From Bacteroidales bacterium (GTDB taxonomy: Bacteria > Bacteroidota > Bacteroidia > Bacteroidales > UBA3824): a stretch of DNA of 24,572 nt. The position numbers were made by a program, and so were the translations under genes. Below, piece after piece: positions 16,354 to 23,649 of the stretch (its first letter is position 1; the number at the start of each line of letters is the position of its first letter). The notes beneath the pieces are model-generated. The model was not told the origin of the DNA. It worked only from the letters and a program-made list of their open reading frames with translations, and did no database searches. The stretch covers positions 1 to 24,572 of the forward strand of contig JAEDDH010000035.1 of the NCBI GenBank assembly GCA_016293845.1, in the 5' to 3' direction.

Positions 16354-16500
16354 TAAAATGCCAATAAATCGAACCTAAGCCGCCAAATTTGCCCGCTGTC
16401 GCGCTTTTCTACCTCCGACAAAGTATTTGTACCAAGAAATGTTTTTAGCGTCTCTTACGCCAAGTTTGAAATATCCCATCCGTCAAAGGTAAATATACCG
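16354..16500. other. Non-coding stretch between promoter and TTGCAA array
   Basis: No credible gene. A lone TACCTTTG at 16491-16484 (minus strand) lacks a correctly spaced TTTG, although TTTG cores of the adjacent repeats lie 14 and 23 bases upstream. I see no convincing terminator for the preceding replication operon here. Confidence 0.5.
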
Positions 16501-16533
16501 ACTTGCAAAACTTGCAAAACTTGCAAATCAATG

Positions 16534-16552
16534 GTAAAATTTTTGCAAGTCG
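16534..16552. repeat. 19-bp direct repeat, copy 1
   Basis: GTAAAATTTTTGCAAGTCG occurs here and again, identically, at 16859-16877. The two copies sit near the outer edges of the TTGCAA array. Confidence 0.85.
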
Positions 16553-16700
16553 ATTAACTAACTGAAAATCAATATATTATAAAATTATAAGAAATAAAAC
16601 TTGCAAAAGTAAAAAATATATTTGCAAGTAGTTAATTATTTGATAATCAATTAGTTATAAGTAAAACTTGCAAAACTTGCAAAAAAAATAGTAATTTTCT

Positions 16701-16736
16701 CGCGTGTATATACGTGTGTGTACGCACGCACACATG
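16701..16736. other. 36-bp alternating purine-pyrimidine tract (Z-DNA-prone)
   Basis: Every step from CGCGTGTATA through CACATG alternates pyrimidine and purine without a break for 36 bases. Such tracts favour left-handed Z-DNA under negative supercoiling. A stem TGTGTG (16715-16720) / CACACA (16729-16734) could also extrude. It sits between the two halves of the TTGCAA array. Confidence 0.8.
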
Positions 16737-16813
16737 ATAAACTCTTTTTTGGACTTGCAAGTTTTGCAAGTTTTGCAAGTTTTGGCTTTATTATATTGAT
16801 ATTCAATAAATTA

Positions 16814-16860
16814 ACGACTTGCAAAAGTTGTTGCAAGTTTTGCAAGTTTTTGCAAGTCGT
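16814..16860. repeat. 13-bp perfect inverted repeat within the array
   Basis: ACGACTTGCAAAA (16814-16826) and its reverse complement TTTTGCAAGTCGT (16848-16860) flank a 21-base spacer carrying two more TTGCAA cores. It could form a cruciform or a large dyad operator. Confidence 0.8.
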
Positions 16861-16877
16861 AAAATTTTTGCAAGTCG
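16859..16877. repeat. 19-bp direct repeat, copy 2
   Basis: Identical to 16534-16552 and in the same orientation, 325 bp apart. This copy overlaps the right arm of the 13-bp inverted repeat by two bases. Confidence 0.85.
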
Positions 16878-16894
16878 GTTTTGCAAGTCGGTCT

Positions 16895-17176
16895 TTATTT
16901 ACTTGATATAAGCGCGGTGAAATCATCGTAACTTGATATGAAATAGATTTTGTCGGGGAACTTGTTTTGCCAAAACACCTGCTCGGGTCTTATTTTGGAT
17001 CGTGCGTCCCTCTTAAACTCTACCATGATAAAACGCCCCTCGGGTGATAGGAGGGACGTGTCGGGCACTCCTTTGCAGCCGTCGGGCACGTTCTTCCACA
17101 TCACCCAACCTTGGCGGCGTGCATAGTCTTTGCACCGCTTTTCGAGTTCGTATTCTTTGTGTGTCATAGATATCAC
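16895..17176 (-). CDS. VRR-NUC domain nuclease
   Basis: This 93-residue protein is a single VRR-NUC domain of the PD-(D/E)xK nuclease fold, a family that includes phage Holliday-junction or flap-type nucleases. Visible features are GVPDTSLL with the catalytic Asp, VEFK with the Glu and Lys, and the following Gln in EQVFWQ. GTG at 17176 overlaps the upstream stop as GTGA; ATG at 17167 is the alternative start and would lose three residues. It is the last gene of the replication operon and lies next to the SNF2 helicase and HTH-like genes, fitting recombination or branch resolution before packaging. The TTGCAA array starts just past its stop. Confidence 0.85.
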   Translation of the reverse strand: MISMTHKEYELEKRCKDYARRQGWVMWKNVPDGCKGVPDTSLLSPEGRFIMVEFKRDARSKIRPEQVFWQNKFPDKIYFISSYDDFTALISSK

Positions 17177-17616
17177 TGTTCTATTATTCCGTCATCCTTG
17201 ATACCTAACCACTCACGGACACAGCGTCTTTTGATATACAACGCTTGGAGTTGGCTGTTAATTTCGCGGTCAAATATAACGGCTTTCATATCTTCTTCGA
17301 GACGCGATATTTTTTCATTTATGATAAACAACTCGTTTTGCTTCTTTTCTCGCACCAAATCGTTTATATTGCACTCCAGCAGGCTTTTATCATACTTCAC
17401 GCCATTGCGTTGTCTGCGAATTTCACCTCTATCGCGTATTTTCTGTTGGTACTCCTTGATTTTGCTAAACACATACCTTGCGCGTGGCGTGTTATGCTTT
17501 TTCAACCAAAGTTTTATATCCGCATCCGTTCTACGCATTAAATTACTCGCTGCGTGCTCGCTATATCCTATCAACGCTGCTATATCGCGCAGCTTTATTG
17601 TTTTGTTCGTTTTCAT
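17173..17616 (-). CDS. Helix-turn-helix-like protein with coiled coil
   Basis: This 147-residue basic protein begins MKTNKTIKLRDIAALIGYSE, where residues 8-35 look like a helix-turn-helix (RDIAALIGYSEHAASNLMRR). Residues 80-125 form a charged coiled coil. It overlaps the SNF2 stop by four bases (ATGA) and the nuclease start by four. A DNA-binding regulator or replication accessory is plausible, and the TTGCAA array near the end of this operon is a possible target. I do not recognise the family. Confidence 0.6.
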   Translation of the reverse strand: MKTNKTIKLRDIAALIGYSEHAASNLMRRTDADIKLWLKKHNTPRARYVFSKIKEYQQKIRDRGEIRRQRNGVKYDKSLLECNINDLVREKKQNELFIINEKISRLEEDMKAVIFDREINSQLQALYIKRRCVREWLGIKDDGIIEQ

Positions 17617-18929
17617 TGTTTTGTAAGTGTTAGAAATTGATTTTGCTCTTTGTCTTTCTTTGCCAGCGCGGACACTATCCGATCTTCACATGTGCCGCAT
17701 GTCACAAACGACACCACGCGCACTTGCCGCGTCTGTCCTTGCCGTGCCAGCCTCGCGTTACCCTGTGCCCATAACTCATAGTTCCATGTTACGGACGACC
17801 ACACTATGATACGCCCTCCCGCCTGCATGTTCAGCCCGTGCCCCGCGCTTGCAGGGTGCGCGAAAAGGCACTCCGTTTGTCCTGCATTCCATCTGTCGAG
17901 AAATCCAGAACGCTGCACGCTCTCGCACTTTACACCCCTTGCAGTCAAAAGTTCATGCAACCATAACTCCTCCTCTCGGTAAGCATAAAAAAGCAATACT
18001 GGCTCGCCTGCATCTTTACAGTCCAAAACGAAATCCGCAACGGCTTGCAACTTGGTGCAATATTCTGATCGTATCGCTCCACCGTCCCCAGTATATACAA
18101 ACCCGTTGCACAGCGTTTGCAATTTGGTAAATTTGGCTCGTTCGTCCATTGATAGCGTATCGCCTCCTATATTCAACTGCAAAAAAGCGTCTGCTGTCAT
18201 GTACTGCTCGAGCTCGCTTGCCGTCAGTTCCACCTTTCGCGTCTCGTAGGATACGGCGGGGATATGTAGGTAATCGGCGGCTGTTAGTGTAAAAATATTG
18301 TCTTGTATCGGATGCAAGACACACTCCAAAGGTACGGCTAATTTCCATTTGTGAAAAGCAAGCCCACTACCTGCCAGCGCGTCCTTGAAATAGGTTGCAC
18401 GCCATGCGAAAAAGTTGTATCCGTTAAAACTCAAACCGACCGCTGCGGCTTGCCCGTATATGTCTATTGCCCCGTTTGCCAAAAACGTGCCCGTAAGCCC
18501 TACTTTTCGCGCCGCCTTGATTTTCATCACCGACTTTGTACGCGCTGCGTCTATGCTCTTAAAACTCGTAAGTTCATCAATCACCAGCAAGTCAAAAGTC
18601 ATGCCCTCGCACTCTTTTATGTTATCGCGTGATATAATCTTGTAAGGGTGTGCCGTGTCTTTTAGCGCGAGAGCCCGTTTTTTTTGCGTTCCAGCGCATA
18701 CAATCATTTTTTGGTATATTTGTACAAGTCCCCATTTTTTAGCCTCTGTATGCCAGTTATTTTCAGCCACGCGCTTTGGTGCGACAATAAGGACGGACGC
18801 GGGGGAGGCGCGTCGGATATACTCCAACACCGCCGCCGTCTTCCCGAGCCCCATATCAACGGACAAAATGCAATTCGTGTGCGCTGCAATAAAATCAGCG
18901 CATCGTATTTGGTATTCGTGCAAGGTCAT
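17613..18929 (-). CDS. SNF2-family DNA helicase/translocase
   Basis: This 438-residue protein is a superfamily 2 ATPase of the SNF2 type common in phages. Motifs in order: MTLHEYQ with the Q near residue 7, Walker A DMGLGKT (25-31), VAPKRV (49-54), VIDELTSF (116-123) as the DEAD-box-like Walker B, GLTGTFLAN (144-152), and C-terminal GHGLNMQ (363-369) and QGNARLARQGQ (389-399). The compact length lacks large insertions. It likely remodels or unwinds DNA during replication or recombination together with the VRR nuclease encoded two genes downstream. It follows the methyltransferase after 19 bases. Confidence 0.9.
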   Translation of the reverse strand: MTLHEYQIRCADFIAAHTNCILSVDMGLGKTAAVLEYIRRASPASVLIVAPKRVAENNWHTEAKKWGLVQIYQKMIVCAGTQKKRALALKDTAHPYKIISRDNIKECEGMTFDLLVIDELTSFKSIDAARTKSVMKIKAARKVGLTGTFLANGAIDIYGQAAAVGLSFNGYNFFAWRATYFKDALAGSGLAFHKWKLAVPLECVLHPIQDNIFTLTAADYLHIPAVSYETRKVELTASELEQYMTADAFLQLNIGGDTLSMDERAKFTKLQTLCNGFVYTGDGGAIRSEYCTKLQAVADFVLDCKDAGEPVLLFYAYREEELWLHELLTARGVKCESVQRSGFLDRWNAGQTECLFAHPASAGHGLNMQAGGRIIVWSSVTWNYELWAQGNARLARQGQTRQVRVVSFVTCGTCEDRIVSALAKKDKEQNQFLTLTKQ

Positions 18930-18948
18930 AATGTGTGTTTTGTTATTG

Positions 18949-19650
18949 TTAAAATAGGGTTAGTTGTCGTTTCTCTGCGTCTATGCGTTGGCAGGCTTTG
19001 TCGTAGTAGTCTTTGTTGAGTTCAAAGCCGATAAAGTGCCGCTTCTCCTTGATGCACGCCACGGCAGTCGTGCCGCTACCCATGAACGGGTCAAGGACGG
19101 TCTGACCTTCTTGGCTGCTGTTCACAATAAGCGTCTGAATGATATTGAGCGGCTTTATGGTAGGGTGTCCCCACTTGTCTTTGTCTTCAATGTTAGGGGC
19201 TGTCAGCCAATAAGTTTTCTTGCTATCGAAGTTCCCATACACTTGCACACCCTTCTCACGAAAGAACAGGCAAAACTCCGTGTCGGTTAAATACTTATTA
19301 CCGCAAGCAGGCACAACGCTTGTTTTATGCCATGTTAGCAAATTCCAATTACAACCGCGCTTTGTTACAAAATAGTCAAGATATCCGATTATTTGCTTTT
19401 GTGAACAGAAAATATAAATGTTCACCTTCTTCATAATTCGACATAATTCGTCAAGAACCGCCTGCTCGAACCCATCTTTGATATCGTGAAGTTCCTTTAC
19501 ATATTGAGCACCTTTGTCAGAGTCATAGAGACCGCCTCCTTTGTTGTCCAAAATATAGGGTGGGTCTGTCGCCACTAAATCCACCGATCCATCGGGTATC
19601 TGTTTCATACCTTCGAGGCAGTCAATGTTATAGATTTTGTCGAGTTCCAT
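18949..19650 (-). CDS. Orphan DNA methyltransferase (N6-adenine or N4-cytosine)
   Basis: This 233-residue enzyme transfers a methyl group to an exocyclic amine in DNA. DPPY is at 29-32, early in the chain, and the SAM motif DPFMGSGTT at 187-195 comes late, which is the beta-class order. The C-terminus (IGFELNKDYYDKACQRID) is typical. The region between is the likely target recognition domain. No restriction enzyme gene is adjacent, so it is best read as a phage-protecting solitary methyltransferase inside the replication operon. The target sequence cannot be read from the protein. Confidence 0.9.
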   Translation of the reverse strand: MELDKIYNIDCLEGMKQIPDGSVDLVATDPPYILDNKGGGLYDSDKGAQYVKELHDIKDGFEQAVLDELCRIMKKVNIYIFCSQKQIIGYLDYFVTKRGCNWNLLTWHKTSVVPACGNKYLTDTEFCLFFREKGVQVYGNFDSKKTYWLTAPNIEDKDKWGHPTIKPLNIIQTLIVNSSQEGQTVLDPFMGSGTTAVACIKEKRHFIGFELNKDYYDKACQRIDAEKRQLTLF

Positions 19651-19671
19651 TGCTGTGTGTTGTTTTAGTTG

Positions 19672-21057
19672 TTAAAAAGGTAATTTATCTGTTTCTTCTT
19701 TACTCTCTACTTCATTTTCCTGCTCGCTCTCGTACTGCCCGCGCTTTATCTCATCTGCACGCTTGCGCAAGTCATCCAACAGCCAAAAACGCCCCATATA
19801 TCGCTCACCGAAAATATCCTCTGCCGCTTTCGTAATCTCCTTGCGTCTTTTTTGGGCTTCGTTGCCCATTTGCCGCGCGAAATAATCCACGAAGAACTTG
19901 CATGAAATCTTATTCTCCACGGCAAATCTATTGCCCGCCACATAGTTTGCGTTACCTATATATGCCAAAAATTCTTCTTTTTGCATGTCGAGAGCAAACT
20001 CATCCGCCCGCTCCGTCTGCTCGCCTCGCTCATCGGAGGCATCGAAAATGTCATCTGCAAAATCGTGGAAATCTATGTCTGGTGCATTCACGCAATAGTC
20101 TTTCACCAATTCCAGCACCTCACTATCCGTCATCTTTTGCGCGGGCTCGCTCTCTAAATTTATTGACAAATAGCGTCGGTCATTCCAGTCTTTGATAAAA
20201 TTGACAAGCGGCTCGTTGCTCGTTGCAATATAGTTTGGCAAACCCTGCCACGTGAACTCTTGCCCGTAAGGTAGCCGCGCTGAACCATCGCGACCCGTAA
20301 TTAGTTTTTTGAAATCTGCATAGACCTTGCTCATGTCGTTAAAGAAACACTCATCCATCATCGCACAGCGGCACTCTGCTATCTTTGGCACGGCAAAGCC
20401 TTTAATCTGCATTTCCGTTTGCAGGGTAGTGGTGAAATAGGCATACCGATCCATATCCTCCGACCCATTCAAAACGCATACCAAAGCCTTTGCCAGCGTG
20501 GTCTTGCCTGTTTTCTTCTTCTTTCCCCACACATACAACATCCGTCGCAAACTATCTGGGAACTCCCTGCCTGCTCGCACTTGACAAACGAAAAAGTGCA
20601 ATTTCTTTTCATCTATCTCACTCAACCCATAGCACGCTGTCAGACGCTCATACGCGGCTTTGTAGCGCGTCAAATCCTTTTCACGGTCAAACATACTGCT
20701 CACCATCTTTTCGCGCCTCATACGCGCGTAATTGCCGTGCCACATTTCCCCGCTAATCGCGGCGGGGTATTTGTCTATTTGCGCCTGCTTGCCGAAAATA
20801 TCCGTAAAACGGCGCAAAAGGCACTTCATAGACGGTATGGATGTTTGTGTTTGTTTAGAACCTAACCATTTATCATCACACATAGCTCGGCAAAGTTCAA
20901 CTATCGCCCGCTCTATTTCCTCCCTGCTGTCGAAATCAAACTGCGACAAAAACGCCACCATCGTATCGCCGCGCTCGCTCGCTGCAATAAAAGCGGCTGC
21001 GAGGTCGCTCGGTCTGTCCGATGTGCTGTTTGTGGCATTATATTCCGTGATTTTCAT
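19672..21057 (-). CDS. VirE/SF3-like replicative helicase
   Basis: This 461-residue protein shows an ATPase core with Walker A GKKKKTGKT (178-186), Walker B MMDE (233-236), sensor-1 ATSNEP (278-283) and a WNDRRY (291-296) arginine-finger motif. These are signatures of the virulence-associated E / superfamily 3-like helicases that pair with small primases in phages and mobile elements. It overlaps the primase stop as ATGA, indicating translational coupling. Residues 1-150 are helical and may contact the primase or origin. The last 60 residues are highly charged. Confidence 0.88.
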   Translation of the reverse strand: MKITEYNATNSTSDRPSDLAAAFIAASERGDTMVAFLSQFDFDSREEIERAIVELCRAMCDDKWLGSKQTQTSIPSMKCLLRRFTDIFGKQAQIDKYPAAISGEMWHGNYARMRREKMVSSMFDREKDLTRYKAAYERLTACYGLSEIDEKKLHFFVCQVRAGREFPDSLRRMLYVWGKKKKTGKTTLAKALVCVLNGSEDMDRYAYFTTTLQTEMQIKGFAVPKIAECRCAMMDECFFNDMSKVYADFKKLITGRDGSARLPYGQEFTWQGLPNYIATSNEPLVNFIKDWNDRRYLSINLESEPAQKMTDSEVLELVKDYCVNAPDIDFHDFADDIFDASDERGEQTERADEFALDMQKEEFLAYIGNANYVAGNRFAVENKISCKFFVDYFARQMGNEAQKRRKEITKAAEDIFGERYMGRFWLLDDLRKRADEIKRGQYESEQENEVESKEETDKLPF

Positions 21058-21923
21058 TGTTTTTGTTGTTGTTTGTTGTGTTCGGTGAAAATATCCAAAA
21101 TATCCGCACCCTCGAAAGGTGCTTTCGTCTCCATAACATTGCTTATATTATACCCGTATTTCTGTGCCGTGCGCGACCAGTTGTAGAATTGGGCATTGTC
21201 GGGTATCATCATCACGCGCCGCCCCTCCAAAACCTTGTGCATTCGTTCGTTTTTCAGCATTTGCGAACCTCCGCACGCAATCCACACCGCGCTCGGCATA
21301 ATCTCAGCCATACACGCCGCCGTTTTCTCGCTTTCTACAATTGCTACAACCTTATTGCAATCTTTCAAAAGGTGTTCACCGAAAAAGCACTGTTGTAGCG
21401 TGTTGCCGTTCACATACTTTGCCAAACCTTTGCACTTGTGCCCCCACATAACGGGCGGCATTTCGTTTTTGTCGCGGTGCCCGTCTGCTTTGTACTTTAT
21501 CATTTTGACTGCTCGTATAATTCCGTTTATATCACGCTGCACAAAGCACACACGCCCGCGATATTCGGCTATTTGGTAACGGTCAATCGTGTGTAACGCG
21601 CTCTGCACGCCCAAAAGGTCGGAAAGGAATTTGTAAAACGCGGTCGGAAAACGGAATTCCGTGCATACCATATCGGATATATATATCGGCACATCGGTCA
21701 CCACAGCCTCAGCAACCTTTGGCACATCCGGCAATCCGTCGCCGCTCGGGTAGCAGATATATCCACAGTGCTGCTCGCGGTCGCAACGTCCGTATTGTGC
21801 CCCTGCAAGCGTCTTTCCATCCGCCGCGCTCACGTAAGGGACAAACCGCCGCTTGCCGCAATTCGGGCAAATCTCCTTGCGACTTCCTTTGCGCAATTCC
21901 CATTTGTAGTTCTTCGTTGTCAT
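21054..21923 (-). CDS. Zinc-finger and Toprim primase
   Basis: I start this 289-residue protein at ATG 21923 (MTTKNYKWEL), where it overlaps the previous stop as ATGA, not at the Met 108 bases upstream. An N-terminal zinc ribbon has C19, C22, C47 and C53. A Toprim-like domain around 195-290 carries IVESEKTA with the catalytic Glu, an IACGGS segment, and IPDN near the end with the acidic site. This resembles the zinc/Toprim proteins of Bacteroidota mobile elements (DUF6371-like), and with the adjacent helicase it forms a primase-helicase pair that makes primers at the fork. Confidence 0.85.
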   Translation of the reverse strand: MTTKNYKWELRKGSRKEICPNCGKRRFVPYVSAADGKTLAGAQYGRCDREQHCGYICYPSGDGLPDVPKVAEAVVTDVPIYISDMVCTEFRFPTAFYKFLSDLLGVQSALHTIDRYQIAEYRGRVCFVQRDINGIIRAVKMIKYKADGHRDKNEMPPVMWGHKCKGLAKYVNGNTLQQCFFGEHLLKDCNKVVAIVESEKTAACMAEIMPSAVWIACGGSQMLKNERMHKVLEGRRVMMIPDNAQFYNWSRTAQKYGYNISNVMETKAPFEGADILDIFTEHNKQQQKQ

Positions 21924-22159
21924 CGTATGGTCATTTTTTGGTCGTTCTCGTACCAATCGCCGCCTATCTTTTTGAGTTTGCGCCCCAAACGCCGCGCACA
22001 TCGGAGGTATTTTTCCGCACGCTCCCCGCATATATTTTGCGCGTCCAGCATGTGTTGCATAGCGTGCATGCTATCCCCGTGCACTGCCATCCACTCCGTT
22101 ATGCTCTTGCTAATCTTTGCCACCTCTGTATAGGAGGTGAAAATTCCGTAATTCGCCAT
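21920..22159 (-). CDS. Small hypothetical protein before primase
   Basis: I take ATG at 22159 (MANYGIFTSY) because the frame's earlier Met lies across a terminator hairpin. The 79-residue product is basic and helical with one Cys-containing segment (DAQNICGERAEKYLRCARRL). It overlaps the primase by four bases, so it is translationally coupled to replication. No family is recognised. No promoter is evident between the terminator and this start. Confidence 0.7.
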   Translation of the reverse strand: MANYGIFTSYTEVAKISKSITEWMAVHGDSMHAMQHMLDAQNICGERAEKYLRCARRLGRKLKKIGGDWYENDQKMTIR

Positions 22160-22179
22160 ATCAAAAACTTTTTTCAAAA

Positions 22180-22201
22180 CCCCCGAGGTCTCCCTCGGGG
22201 G
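22180..22201 (-). terminator. Strong terminator hairpin between early and replication genes
   Basis: CCCCCGAGG, loop GAGA (a GNRA tetraloop), CCTCGGGGG form a perfect nine-pair GC-rich stem. On the minus strand TTTTG and an A-run follow. It sits 23 bases after the SSB-like gene stop and 20 bases before the next start. I find no TTTG/TAnnTTTG promoter downstream of it, so it may attenuate rather than fully stop transcription. Confidence 0.8.
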
Positions 22202-22224
22202 CACAAAAACAAACAATAAAACAA

Positions 22225-22719
22225 TTAAAATGCCAAATCCTCTGCTATTTCCTGCGCTACCTCATCGGGCAAATTGCCCTGCTGCGCTGCGCTCTCATCG
22301 CTGAGGTCGGCAAACATATCAGACTGCGTGCCTACCAGCAAGATACCGTTTGCCCAATAGCCGCTCGCCTCTTTCTTTGTAGCGTCTCCGTGGAGGGCAT
22401 TGAAATCCAAACAAACCTCCCATCGTTCGCCGTCCAACTCCTCATTTGTCGGGCGTGCAACTTGTTTCACCACGCCATTCTCCTTGCGGAAGAACTTGCA
22501 TTTTGCACCGACTTTCACCTTTACGGCAAAAGCCTTGCTGCCATCTTTGCGCTCGAACTCTTTTGCGAACTCTGCCACGCACTCTGGGAGCGCGTCAGGT
22601 GCGAAAGTCATATTAAATCCGACTTGCTGTGTGTCCGCTTTCAGTTGGCGGTCGGCATACGCTTTTCTTGCGTCAAACTCGCGGCAGTCGAAGTAGCCGC
22701 AAACATTGTCTAATCTCAT
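22225..22719 (-). CDS. Probable single-stranded DNA-binding protein
   Basis: This 164-residue protein contains beta-rich segments (VKVGAKCKFFRKENGVVKQV, WEVCLDFNAL, YWANGILLVG) and an acidic C-terminus that ends in AEDLAF, an acidic tail with a terminal aromatic as in T7 gp2.5-like proteins. That suggests an OB-fold ssDNA-binding protein recruiting replication partners. It lies before the primase-helicase operon. No family motif confirms this. Confidence 0.55.
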   Translation of the reverse strand: MRLDNVCGYFDCREFDARKAYADRQLKADTQQVGFNMTFAPDALPECVAEFAKEFERKDGSKAFAVKVKVGAKCKFFRKENGVVKQVARPTNEELDGERWEVCLDFNALHGDATKKEASGYWANGILLVGTQSDMFADLSDESAAQQGNLPDEVAQEIAEDLAF

Positions 22720-22730
22720 AATAGTAAAAT

Positions 22731-23180
22731 TTATAAAAGGGTAACACTTAAACTCATTTTTGGCTCTTCGGTTGCTTTTGCCGCGCCTGTTAAAATAAGG
22801 TTCTCTTCAACTGCCTTGCGCTTGTTGGTAGCAATAGCCGCCTGCTGCTCGTAACCTGCTATCTCTGCGGTCAGTTCGTCCCATTCTGCGTTGCCTGCAA
22901 AGTCGTACTTCATCGGAGACTGTCGGAGCGATAATTTTGCGTTACATGTGTTTTTGCGCTGCTCTGCGCTCATACCTGCTACCGCCGCTGTGGCATACGG
23001 TGCAACGATTTTTAGCGTCTCCTTAACGAAGAACTCCATCTGCTTGAGAATTACCAAATCCTGCACAGCCTTCGTGTCATTTCCGCCATCGTATCGAGAC
23101 TTAATGTCTTCAATCGCCGCAATAACGTCGTTTTTTGTTGGCATCTCTTTGCCATCTTTGACAACTTGTAGTAAATCCAT
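22731..23180 (-). CDS. Hypothetical early protein, helical
   Basis: This 149-residue protein (MDLLQVVKDGKEMPTKNDV) is mostly helical, with an Ala-rich centre and a coiled-coil-like segment near 108-130. The segment LRQSPMKYDFAGNAEWDELT resembles a small domain seen in many Bacteroidota phages; I recall it only as uncharacterised. It lies 11 bases before the SSB-like gene and so is probably a DNA-metabolism accessory. The A-rich leader is like that of neighbouring early genes. Confidence 0.75.
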   Translation of the reverse strand: MDLLQVVKDGKEMPTKNDVIAAIEDIKSRYDGGNDTKAVQDLVILKQMEFFVKETLKIVAPYATAAVAGMSAEQRKNTCNAKLSLRQSPMKYDFAGNAEWDELTAEIAGYEQQAAIATNKRKAVEENLILTGAAKATEEPKMSLSVTLL

Positions 23181-23213
23181 AATAGTAATTGTTTTGTTGG
23201 TTAATAATTAGTT

Positions 23214-23600
23214 TTATTTGTTCAGCAGTATGGCTGCTTCAATAACTTTTCGCGCGTCATCCGTCAAATCGTAGTGGGTAGTAATCACCTCCAGCGTTAC
23301 GCTTTTATCTGCCATAATCCTATCCACTATCTTTTGCAGCAACGGTGACCCGAACTCTACCAGCGTTTTGCTGCTTTTTGCCGCTTTTTCTTCGTTTTGC
23401 GGCGTTTTTTCTTTCGGTGTGGTACTTTCTACCTTTGCGGCTTTTATTCGCTCCCATTCGCTGCGTATCGCGTTCAGTGCGTTTTGCATTGCGCAGCCTA
23501 TCTCCTCGCTGCTCTCTATCTCCCACTCGCCGCCTAACTTTACGCTCTCATAATTCCCTGCATTAAAGGTACAGGATACCTCAATTTTTGTCAGTTTCAT
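23214..23600 (-). CDS. Hypothetical early protein
   Basis: I start this gene at ATG 23600 (MKLTKIEVSC). The frame extends 34 codons further upstream, but that extension only translates A-rich tandem repeats and a hairpin. The 128-residue product has a beta-type N-terminus (CTFNAGNYESVKLGGEWEIE), a Lys/Glu linker (residues 54-82) and a helical C-terminus. The first part resembles phage proteins of unknown function. It is early-operon encoded. No function is assigned. Confidence 0.7.
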   Translation of the reverse strand: MKLTKIEVSCTFNAGNYESVKLGGEWEIESSEEIGCAMQNALNAIRSEWERIKAAKVESTTPKEKTPQNEEKAAKSSKTLVEFGSPLLQKIVDRIMADKSVTLEVITTHYDLTDDARKVIEAAILLNK

Positions 23601-23608
23601 GTTGTATT

Positions 23609-23644
23609 GTGTTTTTGTATGTGTTTTTGTATGTGTTTTTGTCA
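23609..23644. repeat. Three 12-bp tandem repeats in an early leader
   Basis: GTGTTTTTGTAT occurs at 23609-23620 and 23621-23632, and a third copy differs at the last two bases (23633-23644). On the transcribed minus strand this gives an A-rich, unstructured leader just before ATG 23600, plausibly a translation-enhancing region. Confidence 0.85.
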
Positions 23645-23649
23645 AAAAC

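Larger units (their letters stand above)
16501..16890. repeat. TTGCAA-core repeat array, candidate origin or regulatory region
   Basis: I count 17 TTGCAA hexamers in about 390 bp, most extended to ACTTGCAA or TTGCAAGT. Three tandem 9-bp units lie at 16501-16527, two at 16667-16684, and three inverted copies at 16753-16783. ACTTGCAAGT (16753-16762) is a perfect palindrome. The area is AT-rich and lies directly after the replication operon. Iteron-like arrays of this sort are typical of replication origins and operator clusters. No spacers of CRISPR type are present. Binding partners could be the adjacent ParB-domain protein or the HTH-like protein at 17173-17616. Confidence 0.85.

Noticed and set aside
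16197..16421. 74-codon minus-strand frame across the methyltransferase promoter
   Set aside because: It overlaps the promoter and the start of the methyltransferase in another frame, with no supporting features.
16484..16491. TACCTTTG as a further promoter
   Set aside because: TTTG boxes lie 14 and 23 bases upstream, outside the 19-21 spacing kept by the five accepted promoters.
16501..16890. CRISPR array
   Set aside because: The repeated unit is only 6-9 bp, spacing is irregular, orientation changes, and there are no spacers or cas genes.
16651..16926. 91-codon minus-strand frame within the repeat array
   Set aside because: Its product is mainly translated TTGCAA repeats (KLAKLAKLA, NLQNLQQLL) and it overlaps the VRR nuclease end. 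It lacks a promoter.
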